NCBI GenBank assembly: GCA_963777855.1 | Contig: CAVZRW010000005.1 | Coordinates: 239,385 to 303,384, forward strand | Source: Prado023 sp963777855 | Lineage (GTDB): Bacteria > Actinomycetota > Actinomycetes > S36-B12 > CAIYMF01 | Direction: 5' to 3' | Length of the DNA: 64,000 nt | Part shown: positions 27,346 through 37,000 of the stretch, one piece after another | Layout: every line of letters begins with the position of its first letter | How positions within the stretch are numbered: position 1 is the stretch's first letter | Program-made: the position numbers and the translations under genes | Notes under the pieces: model-generated | Seen by the model: only the letters and a program-made list of their open reading frames with translations | The model's database searches: none | What the model was told of the DNA's origin: nothing

Positions 27346-27751
27346 GCGCGCGCGTGGACGACAGCACGTCCTGCGGGTTGGGCTGATGGTGGTCGACCGG
27401 CAGCGTGCCGACGGTGGGATCCGACGGTGCGGGGGTTGGCGTGGCTCGACGCTGACGGTCTCGGTGGTGCGGTGGGCGGACGGCGGACGGCGCGGTGCTG
27501 CCGCTGCGCGGGATTTGGCTGGGGTCCACTGTCGGCAACGTTGGAGCGTGCTTGGAAGGCGACCGGCTGCACACGGTACGGATCCCTGACTGAACGCCGA
27601 CGCGCAGACGGCCCGGCCGGGCGAGGGACCGGGGATGCCGCGTCACACTGGGCGGAGTGCAGCGCCCAGGTGTCTCAGCAGGGCCCTCGACGGGAGGGCT
27701 GGTCGGGCCGGTCGTCATTCACACTGAGTGGCTGCTGGAAGCTCAACCCCG

Positions 27752-28005
27752 ATGACCAGCGACCAGCTGGCGCACCTGGTCGGCCGGGCGTACCGGGCCG
27801 CCGGGATCAACACCCACCGCCCCGAGGGCGCCCTCGTGCACGCTCTGCGTCACACGTTTGCCCCAGCCTGATCGGGCACGGCGCTCCCCTGGTCGAAGTC
27901 CAACGACTCCTCGGCCACGCCTCCCTGGCCACCACCCAGATCTACCTGACCACCCGCCCCGACCAACTTCGCCGCTCCGTCGCCGCCAACCCCCTGACCA
28001 CCTAA
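27752..28005 (+). pseudogene. Tyrosine recombinase C-terminal remnant
   Basis: The frame from 27752 reads TSDQLAHLVGRAYRAAGINT and ends VHALRHTFAPA with a stop. The next frame continues with IGHGAPLVEVQRLLGHASLA and TTQIYLTTRPDQLRRSVAAN. These contain the H-x-L-R-H, LGH and tyrosine (TTQIYL) signatures of phage integrases, separated by a one-base indel. The N-terminal two thirds are missing. It could be the old integrase of a mobile element in this zone. The 27346-27751 interval has no recognisable gene. Confidence 0.7.
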
Positions 28006-28253
28006 CTCGACCCGAGCGGGCCGGGTGAGGAGCCGGGTGGCTGACCCGAGGCCCCCTCCCTAACCCCCCGGGGGGTGCGGCGTCTTCCCGCCCTTCGTGG
28101 CGAAGCCTGGGGTCTGGCCTAGCTCGCGTGGGGGGCACGGCGGGACCTTGAGCCCTTCCCTCGGCGCGCGGCGGGGGGTATCTGTGGAGGCGGCGAGGTG
28201 TTCGTCCCCCCGGGGCCGCACTGTGTTCCCGGGGCGCGTCGGAAGGGGAGCGG

Positions 28254-29153
28254 ATGATCCTCATCGTGGGAGCAACAGGAGAACTTGGCGGACGGGTGGC
28301 CAAGCGCCTGACGGAGTCCGGGTCCGACGTGCGAGCGCTGGTTCGGCCCGGTTCGCCGGCAACCCAGCTCGAGCAGCTGCCGATCGACATAGTGCGCGGG
28401 GACCTGCGTGACGAGGCCAGCTTGTCGGCGGCCATGGTCGGCGTCGACACGGTCCTCACCACTGCCACCGCGATCGGCCGGATCCTCGCTGGGGCCAGGG
28501 ATGTGTCCATCGCCGATGTCGACGGCCGCGGGAACCTGAACCTGATCCGCGCCGCAGACGCGGCGGGGGTGGATCGTTTCGTGTTCGTCTCCGGCGCGGG
28601 GCTGTGCGCCGAGCTCGCGGCGATCGCCCCCCTGTCCAGGGCCAAGTGGGCCGCTGAGCAGGCACTACGGGCCAGCGGGATGCGAGCGGTGATCGTCAGG
28701 CCGGACATGTTCCAGGAGGTCTGGCTGGCCCCGGTCACCGGAATCGACCCCCGTGCAGGGAAGGCGCTCATCTACGGCCACGGCCGATGCCCTGCCCGGT
28801 ACGTCGCGATGGACGATGTCGCCGCGCTGATCCGACACCTCGCCGTCACCCCGGATCCGCCGGCAGTCGTCGAGTTCGGTGGTCCTGGGGCGCTGACCCG
28901 GATGGAGGTCGTTGCCCTGTTCGAGAAGGCGATGGGCCGATCGCTGCGGGTCAGGCACGTCCCGCGGGCAGCGCTGTCGGTCGGTCGGCGCGCGCTCGCT
29001 CGGACCAAACCCGAGCTCGCCTCGCTCATGGGCCTGGCGCTGTGGAGCGACACCCACCCGCCCACCTGGGACGACACTCCCTTGCGCACGGCGGCCATCG
29101 AGCCACGCCCGGTGGAAGCCTTCATCGCCAGCCTAGTCGGGCAGCCGGCCTGA
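28254..29153 (+). CDS. NmrA-like NAD(P)-binding reductase
   Basis: A 299-aa Rossmann-fold protein: ILIVGATGELGGRVAKRL (GxxGxxG), VRGDLRDEASL, RFVFVSGAG, and an atypical extended-SDR C-terminus (AVVEFGGPGALTRMEVVALF). The Tyr-x-x-x-Lys catalytic pair is not evident, which fits NmrA/TMR-type atypical SDRs that act as redox sensors or quinone reductases. The ATG at 28254 follows GGAAGGGGAG. A single gene with no partner. Confidence 0.85.
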   Translation: MILIVGATGELGGRVAKRLTESGSDVRALVRPGSPATQLEQLPIDIVRGDLRDEASLSAAMVGVDTVLTTATAIGRILAGARDVSIADVDGRGNLNLIRAADAAGVDRFVFVSGAGLCAELAAIAPLSRAKWAAEQALRASGMRAVIVRPDMFQEVWLAPVTGIDPRAGKALIYGHGRCPARYVAMDDVAALIRHLAVTPDPPAVVEFGGPGALTRMEVVALFEKAMGRSLRVRHVPRAALSVGRRALARTKPELASLMGLALWSDTHPPTWDDTPLRTAAIEPRPVEAFIASLVGQPA

Positions 29154-29217
29154 GCACCCCGACCGAGCCGCGGCCGCAATCGACGGGAATGGACACCAAC
29201 CTGATAGACCCATCCCC

Positions 29218-29791
29218 ATGGGATACCGACTCGCGTACTGCCGGATCAGCACCACCGCCCAGAACCCCCAGCTCCAACTCGACGCCGTCCACGCTGCAGG
29301 GGTGGACGAGGTGTACGTCGACTACGCCTCCGGGGTGGCCACCTCCCGACCCAAACTCGACGAGCTGCTGCGCCACGCGCGACCCGGCGACACCATCGTG
29401 GTCTGGCGCCTGGACCGGCTCGGTCGGTCCATGAAGCACCTGCTCAAGCTGATCGAGCAGTTCAAGGACCGCGACATCGCCTTGGTGTCACTCAACGAAC
29501 AGATCGATACCTCCAGCGCCAACGGCCGACTCATCCTGGGCATCATGGCTTCGTTGGCAGCGAACGTGACTTGGTCAGCGAGCGGACGATTGCCGGCCTG
29601 GAGGCCGCCCCAAGCAGGGCCGAGTCGGCGGCCGGCCCAAGGCACTGTCCCCCTCTGCCGCCGAGATTGCGATCAGCATGTACCGCGACCGTCAGTCGGT
29701 CACCCACATCGCCACCACCCTGCGAGTCAGCCGCGCTACCATCTACCGCCACATCGAGACGCTGGAGATGTCAACTGCGGCTGAAAGTTGA
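29218..29791 (+). pseudogene. Serine recombinase (resolvase/invertase), frameshifted
   Basis: The N-terminal catalytic domain is intact: YRLAYCRISTTAQNPQLQLD (with the nucleophile serine), then RPGDTIVVWRLDRLGRSMKH and LILGIMASLAA. A frame change follows, then RDLVSERTIAGLEAA. After another change come GRVGGRPKALSPSAAEIAIS and a C-terminal Hin-type helix-turn-helix, VTHIATTLRVSRATIYRHIE, ending at 29791. Two indels break the gene between residues about 113 and 140. It was probably a DNA invertase/resolvase of a transposon. Confidence 0.75.
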
Positions 29792-29841
29792 GCCAGTTTC
29801 TACCGTCGAGAACTGAGCCACCTGCCTCGGGTTGTTGTTGG

Positions 29842-29976
29842 TCAGTCTTGGTCGGTGGTGGTGGCTGGTGGTCGGCCGCCCGGGTCTCGGTTGCGTAGCC
29901 GGTAGCTGTCGCCTTTGAGGGCGATGAGTTCGGCCTGGTGCACGAGTCGGTCGATCATGGCTGCGGCCACGACGTC
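29842..29976 (-). pseudogene. IS21 IstB C-terminal remnant (left arm)
   Basis: The minus strand reads DDVVAAAMIDRLVHQAELIA followed by LKGDSYRLRNRDPG, the C-terminus of IS21-type IstB helper ATPases. Only the last 45 or so residues remain. Confidence 0.65.
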
Positions 29977-30121
29977 GTCGCCGGCGCCCTGCTCGACCGG
30001 CTCCTGCACCGCAGCGTCGTGCTCAACCTCGACGGCGGCTCCTACCGACTCCAGCGACCACCAAGCCCGCAACGAGACCACCCGATGCACCACCACCGGC
30101 ACCCGCCAACCCCTACACTGA
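29967..30121 (+). pseudogene. IS21 IstB C-terminal remnant (right arm)
   Basis: The plus strand reads DVVAGALLDRLLHRSVVLNL followed by DGGSYRLQR, again the end of an IstB protein but from a different IS21 copy. It diverges from the left-arm remnant at a 10-bp palindrome, ACGACGTCGT (29969-29978), which lies in the DDVV codons of both. Confidence 0.65.
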
Positions 30122-30200
30122 CCAACCCGGGGTGAGGAATCCCAACGAGCACAGCTGGGGAATCTCAGTGGGCGCCATCAGCTGGGCGAGCTTTCGGGCA

Positions 30201-31808
30201 CTACCGTCGTAGGCTCACGGACGTGGGTGCGTTGGTGGTGCTGTAGCCGTACTTGGCGGAGACCACGACGCGGTACGTTCCCTTGCTCAGGTTGAGGGTT
30301 CGGGTTTCCTTGGAGGTCTGGGTCGTGTAGTACGTGCGGCTGGCCAGCACCCACCTGCCGTTAACCTTCTTCTGCACCCGGAAGCTCCAGTACCTGGTTC
30401 CGGCCAGGTTGGGGTTCACATCGACGAGCAGCTTGTTGCCCGAGTCGACAGCCTTCAGCGCGATCCGCACCCGGGGCTTCGGGACCACCGTGTTGGAGTA
30501 CGCGGACCGAGCCGAAGTGCCGACGTCGCTTCGCGCTTGCACGCGGAACTTGTAGTTGGTCGCGGTCTTCAACCCCTTGACCGTGCACGACAACGCCGGC
30601 GCCTTGACAGTGCAGGACTTGCCGACCGACCTACCGGCGGCGTTGTAGGCCAGAACCTTGTAGTCAACGACCTTGTAGGTCGACGGAGGTCGCACCCACG
30701 ACACGGTCGCGGCGAAGTTGCCTGCCACAGCCTTGACGCGGGTAGGGGCCTTCGGCGGCTGAATCGCGATCACCCACACACCCTCGAAGGTACGGTCGGA
30801 CACGTAGACGCGGGACCCATCCGGGGTCACGACCACCCCCGTCGGGTAATCCCCAAGCTTCATCGGGGAACCCACCACCGTGTTGGTAGCCGTGTCGATC
30901 ACCGACATTCTGCCTGCCCCAGTTGGTTCGTCTGTGTACCCGACGACGTAGACGCGGGACCCATCCGGGGTCACCACCACCCCCGTCGCGAAAACCCCAA
31001 GCTTCATCGGGGAACCCACCACCGTGTTGGTAGCCGTGTCGATCACCGACATTCTGCCTGCCCCAGTTGGTTCGTCTGTGTTCCCGACGACGTAGACGCG
31101 AGACCCATCCGGGGACACCGCTACCGCTTCGGAACGGATCCCGACGGGGATCGGGGAACCGACCACCGTGTTGGTCACCGTGTTGATCACCGAAAGGTGG
31201 CCCTTGTCCTGGTTGGTGACGTAGACGCGGGACCCATCCGGGGACACAACCACGTGTCTCCTTGAACCGAAACCGGCTGTGGGGATCGAGGCGACCACCG
31301 TGTTGGTCACCGTGTCGATCACCGATAGGCCCACGTGATTGGTGCCCACGTAGAGGCGGGACCCATCGGGGGACACCGCCAACCCCCGCGGACTCTGCCC
31401 TTGCGCCTGGACCCCGACGGGGATCGAAGCAACCGCCGTGTTGGTCACCGTGTCGATCACTGACACTAAGTAAGTGGATCTGAGGGCGACGTAGATGCGG
31501 GACCCATCCGGGGACACCGCCACCGCCTCCGGGCAGTCATCTTTCCCGGGAATCCCGACCGGGATCGAGGCGACCATCGTGTTGGTCACCGTGTTGATCA
31601 CCGACACACCTTCGGGGTGACCGAGATCCCGTTCAGGCTGGCAGCTGATGGCGTAGACGCGGGACCCATCCGGGGACACCGCTACCGCTTCGGGACCGAT
31701 CCCGACGGGGATCGGGGGACCGTCGACCACGGGGCCGGCCCCTACCGGACCCGCAACCGACACGACCAACGCCACCGCCGCGAGCAAGCCCCAACCACGT
31801 CGATCCAT
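30201..31808 (-). CDS. Secreted YVTN/NHL beta-propeller protein with Fn3 domain
   Basis: A 535-aa exported protein. The signal peptide is GWGLLAAVALVVSVAGPVGA. About seven beta-propeller repeats follow, each with AVSPDGSRVYV and SVIDTVTNTVVASIPVG-type strands (residues about 35-330). A fibronectin type III domain comes next (TRVKAVAGNFAATVSWVRPP to FRVQARSDVGTSARSAYSN), then a final beta-rich domain to residue 535. YVTN propellers of this kind are surface or S-layer-associated binding proteins. Two repeats (30820-31110) are near-identical at DNA level, showing recent expansion. ATG 31808 is chosen because the signal peptide starts there; a longer frame upstream is not coding. No anchor motif is seen. 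Confidence 0.85.
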   Translation of the reverse strand: MDRRGWGLLAAVALVVSVAGPVGAGPVVDGPPIPVGIGPEAVAVSPDGSRVYAISCQPERDLGHPEGVSVINTVTNTMVASIPVGIPGKDDCPEAVAVSPDGSRIYVALRSTYLVSVIDTVTNTAVASIPVGVQAQGQSPRGLAVSPDGSRLYVGTNHVGLSVIDTVTNTVVASIPTAGFGSRRHVVVSPDGSRVYVTNQDKGHLSVINTVTNTVVGSPIPVGIRSEAVAVSPDGSRVYVVGNTDEPTGAGRMSVIDTATNTVVGSPMKLGVFATGVVVTPDGSRVYVVGYTDEPTGAGRMSVIDTATNTVVGSPMKLGDYPTGVVVTPDGSRVYVSDRTFEGVWVIAIQPPKAPTRVKAVAGNFAATVSWVRPPSTYKVVDYKVLAYNAAGRSVGKSCTVKAPALSCTVKGLKTATNYKFRVQARSDVGTSARSAYSNTVVPKPRVRIALKAVDSGNKLLVDVNPNLAGTRYWSFRVQKKVNGRWVLASRTYYTTQTSKETRTLNLSKGTYRVVVSAKYGYSTTNAPTSVSLRR

Positions 31809-32780
31809 GAAAGCCCCCAGAGAGAAGGTGGGTGAAGTCCCGGACGCTATCCCACGCCAGCCCCCGGGGCCAGTCCATCGGCTGCACCTCTGACCCCCCA
31901 GCCACCGCACCAGGACCTCGACACTGAAGCGCCAAGAAGTTCTCCCCTCGCCAGCGCTTGCGTCCGGGCGACCCAGGTGACGCCTGTCGACCCGGCGGGG
32001 ATCACCTCGTTGCAGAGGTTGCAGGACTTGTCGGAGACCTCGCCCCAACCCCGGCCACGGGCACCGATGAGGGCTTGGTCGCAGGGGTCCTGTCCTTCGG
32101 CGTGTGTGCTTGGAGTGCTTTGGCGTCGGCCGGCGCAGCAGCGAGTTGATGGTCCGACTCGGAGGTCGTCGGCGAGCACGGATCCCGAGTTACCGCAGCC
32201 CAATCGCCCTCCTACTCCTGTCGAATCGCCGCGCGCATCGGTACCGCTCGGCCACTCAGATCCAACGGATGCCGCTTCTGCTTCTTCCCTGACACGAACG
32301 CCAACTCCCAAGAGGCGTAGGTCCCCGGACACGCTGGGGCGGGAGCGGTCTCGGCGCCTGACCCGTCCAGCTCCCTGAGGCTTCCCGCAACCCTCGCTCC
32401 CTCCACGCCCGCCCAGGCCGCTGATCCAGAAGAACTGGGATGAACGAGCCCCCCGCACCCAGTACGGCGGCCCCCTTGGCGATGCGAATCCTGGGTGGCT
32501 GAGTAGGCGAGGCAGCCGTCGCGTGGTTGAAGTACCAGAACCCCTGAAATGGTGGAGGCCCCGGCACTGGCCGTGGTGTCTTCGTGGCGAGCGAGGGCCT
32601 GCTTCGTGGTTGGCAACGAGTGTGGACACGGCGACGACGGCCCAAGAGGCGAGGTTGAAGCACGCCAGTTGCGATGCCGCATCCTTCTGGGCGGTGTGCC
32701 CGTGCCCGGATGCGCCACATTCGCGACGGATCAGTGGGCGCAGCCGGGCAACCCGACATTGATCGCGGCGGGAGCTTCGA
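31809..32780. other. Gene-poor stretch left of the island
   Basis: No gene can be supported. A minus-strand fragment with SDKSCNLCNEVIPAGSTGVT (about 31945-32040) looks like a zinc-ribbon scrap without a start. Other open frames have poor codon bias. Confidence 0.35.
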
Positions 32781-32831
32781 CGTTCCGGCGGGACCTTCTG
32801 ATGGTGGTTCAGGCGCAGCTTGTTCATTGCG
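32781..32831. repeat. Island-end repeat, outer segment, left copy
   Basis: About 51 bases that align without gaps, with scattered substitutions, to 54269-54319. On the minus strand both can encode MN-x-LRL-xxx-QKVPP. The copies lie about 160-210 bases outside the 63-bp exact repeats. Confidence 0.6.
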
Positions 32832-32994
32832 TTCCCTACCGTCCACCTGGTCACGCTGACTCGGCGACGTAGTTACCTGAGGGGCCCAACGGCGCCCGTC
32901 GTAGCCCGTCGTAGCGACCCGCCGTAGCGACTTCGTAGTTACCGTTCGAGCCCATCGGGACGCCCAAAGGGCCGGCCTCCTGACGAAAAACCGT

Positions 32995-33057
32995 CCCTGA
33001 CCTGCGACGATGTGGCGCGCCTGAAGGGATTCGAACCCCTGGCCTTCTGATCCGTAG
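32995..33057 (-). repeat. Left 63-bp direct repeat with tRNA-Arg(ACG) 3' half (att site)
   Basis: These 63 bases are identical to 54461-54523 in the same orientation. On the minus strand they begin at the tRNA anticodon loop (CTACGGA, anticodon ACG) and include TCAGAAGG, the T-arm GGTTCGAATCC, the acceptor strand and CCA, plus 18 bases downstream. The 5' half of the tRNA (D-arm and TCTGA stem partner) is absent, so this is not a functional tRNA gene. It is the classic att remnant left by tRNA-targeted integrative elements. Confidence 0.88.
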
Positions 33058-33307
33058 TCGAGCGGAGACTCGTCCAGACGGTGTCATCGGGCACATCCCG
33101 CAACCGAACCACGCCAGAAAGCGTCCACGGCGTGCCGTGAGCTTCACGGGTGTAGTGCAGATTCGGTGCGCCAACTCGACCCCAACAGAAGGCCGCTAGA
33201 AGCGTCCTCAACGCGGCGGTTCAAGCCCGACGCCCCCGTGACAACGCCACCGAGGCGGACCATCCCGATTCGCGCCTGGGGACGCAGCATCTGGCCCTCT
33301 GTGGGGC

Positions 33308-33446
33308 CCGCAGATGCCGCTACCTCCGCTACACCGCTTCACGATCACCATCCTCGTGCTGGAAAGCCCACCGACCGGAACCCCCGTGTAGCGGGCCGAC
33401 ACCTCGTGTAGCGGCGGCACTGTGCGATCGCCAAACGCCCGCTCCC
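33308..33446. repeat. 139-bp imperfect island-end repeat, left copy
   Basis: Aligns over its full length, without net gaps, to 54775-54913 and keeps the same spacing to the 63-bp repeat. Each copy contains CCGCTACAC and GTGTAGCGG motifs in inverted orientation. It may be the recombination-directionality or integrase arm-site region of the element, by inference. Confidence 0.65.
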
Positions 33447-33691
33447 ACGCTGCGGGCCCAGCCCCACACCGGCCAGAACCTTTCCGGTCAGCTGCGGCAC
33501 GTCATTGCGCCGCGATTGAGGCGTCAGCGGCACGCACCGCTGCACGGGATGTGGGCGCGGCGTCCGGGAAGTGGGACGACGGCCATTGGCGTCGGGATGC
33601 ACGGACTCGTTGGCTTCCAGCATTCCCCCGTCGCGACATTCCCACCCTGCTAGCTGCACCCAGCCCATACCGGCTCGAGGCAACCAGAGGG
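33447..33691. other. Gene-free leader of the Tc toxin locus
   Basis: No supported gene between the 139-bp repeat and the iron box. The toxin operon promoter is proposed at its right end; the untranslated leader would continue to 34003. Confidence 0.4.
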
Positions 33692-33724
33692 TTGACTGAG
33701 GCGGATTAGGTGTGCCTTACTTGA
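33692..33724 (+). promoter_or_regulatory. Candidate promoter with DtxR/IdeR-like iron box upstream of the TcA-like gene
   Basis: TTGACT at 33692-33697 can serve as a -35. It is followed by TTAGGTGTGCCTTACTTGA at 33706-33724, which agrees at about 15 of 19 positions with the DtxR/IdeR-type palindrome TTAGGTAAGCCTTACCTAA. The box would overlap the -10 region, as in the diphtheria tox promoter. It lies about 280 bases before the toxin ATG. Confidence 0.5.
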
Positions 33725-34003
33725 TGGCACCCTGAGAAGGGCGGTGCGCGATGAGGGGCAGGCGGGCGCTACCCCCAACCGGGCGTGGCTGCGCGTTCCG
33801 TCCTGGTCGTCCGTTCCCAGCCCCCGGTCAACCAGACCGCACCCGTCTTCGGTCTGCCGCTCAGGGCGGTGGGCACCCTTATCGCGACGAGATCGGCATT
33901 GGCAGGACACCTGCCACCTCCCCCACATCACGCCGAGGATCACCCCCCGGACTCCCCGCCGAAACCCGAAGGGCCGACGAGGGGCACATCAGAGGAGCGC
34001 AGC

Positions 34004-37000
34004 ATGACCACTCCGATCAAGCACCTGGCCAACTTCGTCTCCACCGTGTTCCAGCCGGCCCGCGTGCTCACCGACGTTGTGATCAACCCCAACAACGAGT
34101 CCGCCGCTCGGGTGAACTCCGTGCGCTCGGAGATCGAGCAGGCCACCGCTGCCTATGCGCGCCGCAACTACCCCGCGGCTATCGCCCACTACAAGACCGC
34201 GCAGGGGCTCTGCTACCAGCTGCTCAACCCCGGGCACCGCTTCGACCACTTCGTCGCCCTCGACCGGCTCGTGCACCCGGTCGGCATGGACATTGAGCTG
34301 GGCCTGGCCAGCGCCGGCCTCAAGCTGATCCAAGGTATGCAGCCCGACGTCGTGCCGCCAACCCCGCCGGTGCGCGTCACCGTCGACCTGCCGGTGCTCG
34401 ACTCCCTGGCCAACGCCGGGTTCGTGCTCAAGGCGGCCGGCGCTCTCGACCAGGTCACCCTCGGAACCACCTTGCTCACCAAGGGTCGCGCCGACGAGGC
34501 CGCGGACGTCCTGTCGGCGGCAGTGACGTTGATGGCTGACGACCAGCACGACGTCGGGCTCAAGGCGACGGCGATGCTGAACCTCAGCGTTGCGCAGCTC
34601 GCCCGGGGAGACGCTGAAGGTGCGGCCCGCACGGCGACCCAAGCCGCCGGAGTGTTCCGTGACGCGGGCGACCAGCTGGGCGAGGCGCAGGCCCTCCAGG
34701 CGACAGGAGTGGCGCAGGCCCGCTTCGGCCAGGACGCCGAGTCCGGGCAGTCGCTGGCCCAGGCAACAGAGCTCTTCAAGGCCGCCACCGGAGCCGACCA
34801 GACCGCCCCCGAGCCGGGGCCGGCGCAGCCTGCGAACCCAGGGGGGCCCATCGTGGCCGGGCCCTTCCGCGCGCCGCTCGGACCGATCCTGAGACGCCGT
34901 GGCCTCGACGCGCTCCGCGCCGGGGGCGGTCCCCAGTTGGAGTTTGCCAACGCGGTCGCAGTCGCGGCGATGGCCGACGCGGTCCACAACGTCGGCGTCG
35001 TCGACACCCCCAGCCGCGAGATCGCGGCGACGGCCCTGCCGACCACCGACGTCGCGGCCTTGCAGTTCATCGACGGTGCGGACACCTCGCGCATCTCCGT
35101 GCGCTGGCCGGGGGGCGAAACCACCTTCGCCGGTCTCGAGGTCGACCGCCTCGACACCCCGGTCGCGCTGGCCCACGACTGGCAGGTCGGCATCCCCGTC
35201 GGCCCCGACGTGGCACCGATCCAGTGGCAGGCCGAGCAGCGGCCAGCGACCGCGTCGCTCATCGACGCGGTGTACAGGCCGCGCATCGCGGCCGCCAAGA
35301 TCGAGAGCCTGATCTGGTGGTTCGACAGCGAGGCGACCACGGCGGCCTACCTCTCGCACGTCTACTCCTACGTCATCCCGGTCGGCCTCGGCGACTGCTA
35401 CCACCACGCGGGCAACTTCGACCGAGCCGAGGAGTACTACCTGCAGGCGGCGGGATACACCTACCTGAACCCTGCCCTCGAGGCGCCCGGGCTCTGGATC
35501 AAGCTCGCCGTCAACGCGCTGGAGCAGGGGGACGCCGGCTACCGCCGCGAGGACGTCGACAGCGCCAAGGCCGCGTACTCCAAGGTCGTCAGGTCCGACG
35601 GCACCGCCGACCCGCAGGCCGCGCTCTACAACTTGGCGGCGTTCGCCGCGACCGCCGCCGAGGCGACGACCGTGCTCGGCGACCCCGGGGCCGCGCCCGA
35701 CACGGTGAACCCGGCCGTCGTCCAGGTGATGCTCACCATCCTCGCGCGCTGGGAGTACCTCAACGCCGGGCTCGACTTCTACGGGCTCACGTTCACGCCG
35801 GTGTTCACCTTCGAGTACCTCCAGAATGCCGCCCGCGCCTTCGCCCAGCAGTCGATCCAGGCCGAGCGCGAGTACATCAACTTCCAGGCACAGGCCGAGG
35901 CCGAAGCCGCAACCCGCCGCGACCTCGAGAACTCGCTCTCGCTCGCCGGTCTCGAGGCAGCTGCCCAGGACCAGCTCGCCGCCGCCGCGGCGTCGGATGC
36001 ACAGGCAGCCGCAGCAGCGGTCAACCTCGCCCAGCTGCGGGTCGCCAACGCGAAGGAGGACCGCGACGCGTATCGCGACGCGGGCTACTGGCAGTACATC
36101 AGCCAGTCGATCGCGACCGCCCACGGTGCCCACGAGGACTGGTACGAGGGCGAGATCCGCGACCTCGCACGCCAGATGGAGCAGGGCTCGTGGTCCGGCG
36201 ATCACGGCAAGCTGGCGGCGGCCGCCACGTTGCTCGGCGGCCAGAAGTCCTACGAGTACCAACTCGGGCGCATGCAGAACCAGATCGAGGAGATGCAGGC
36301 GACGCTGCCGATCGCTGAGGCGCAGCGCAACGCCGCGCTGGGCCGTCAGCGGGCCGCCCAGTGGCAGGCCTTGGCCGCCCACCGGCGGGTCGACATGGTC
36401 TCCGACGCGATCGCGGCGTTCGACAACGAGGTCTTCACCCCCGAGCTCTGGACCCGGATGGCACTGCTGGTGCGCGATATCTCGCGCAGCTACCAGCAGT
36501 GGGCTATCGCCGCGGCGAAGCTGATGGAGCGCGCCTACAACTTCGAGAACGACACCCTGCTCCAGGTGATCCGGCCGGAGTACGGCGTCCCCTCGACGGG
36601 CGACCTGTTGGGCTCCGACCTGCTTATGCGTGACGTCGAGTCGTTCACGTACCACGAGCTAGCACACGTGACGAAGAAGGTCTCGAACCTCAAGGACGTG
36701 GTGTCACTTCGCAACGAGTTCCCCTTCCAGTTCCGCGGCTTCATGCGAACGGGCACGATGACCTTCGAGACCTCGCTGCACGACTTCGCCCGCCTGCACC
36801 CAGGCTTCTACGGCCAGCGCCTGGCCGGCGTGGAGGTCCAGGTGGTCGGCCTGCTGCCCCCCGAGGGCGTGCGGGGCACCCTGCGCGGCGGCCTCGTGTC
36901 GCGCTACTCCCTGGCCGACGGCACCGAAAAGCAGCGTGTGCACAGTCTCGACACCGCGGCCCTGTCGGAGTACACGCTGCGCGGAGACTCCTACGTCTAC

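Noticed and set aside
26872..28005. 377-codon plus-strand open frame
   Set aside because: It joins by chance scraps of an IS256 transposase and the tail of a tyrosine recombinase; not a single protein.
30201..32048. Longer 615-aa version of the YVTN protein
   Set aside because: The extra 80 N-terminal residues are arginine/glycine-rich and precede a proper signal peptide; the ATG at 31808 is preferred.
32995..33057. A functional tRNA-Arg gene
   Set aside because: The D-arm, 5' acceptor strand and the 5' side of the anticodon stem are missing; the same is true of 54461-54523.
33989..36655. 888-codon minus-strand open frame opposite the TcA-like gene
   Set aside because: Antisense shadow: valine/glycine/arginine-rich without motifs, while the plus strand has clear TPR and TcB-binding domains.
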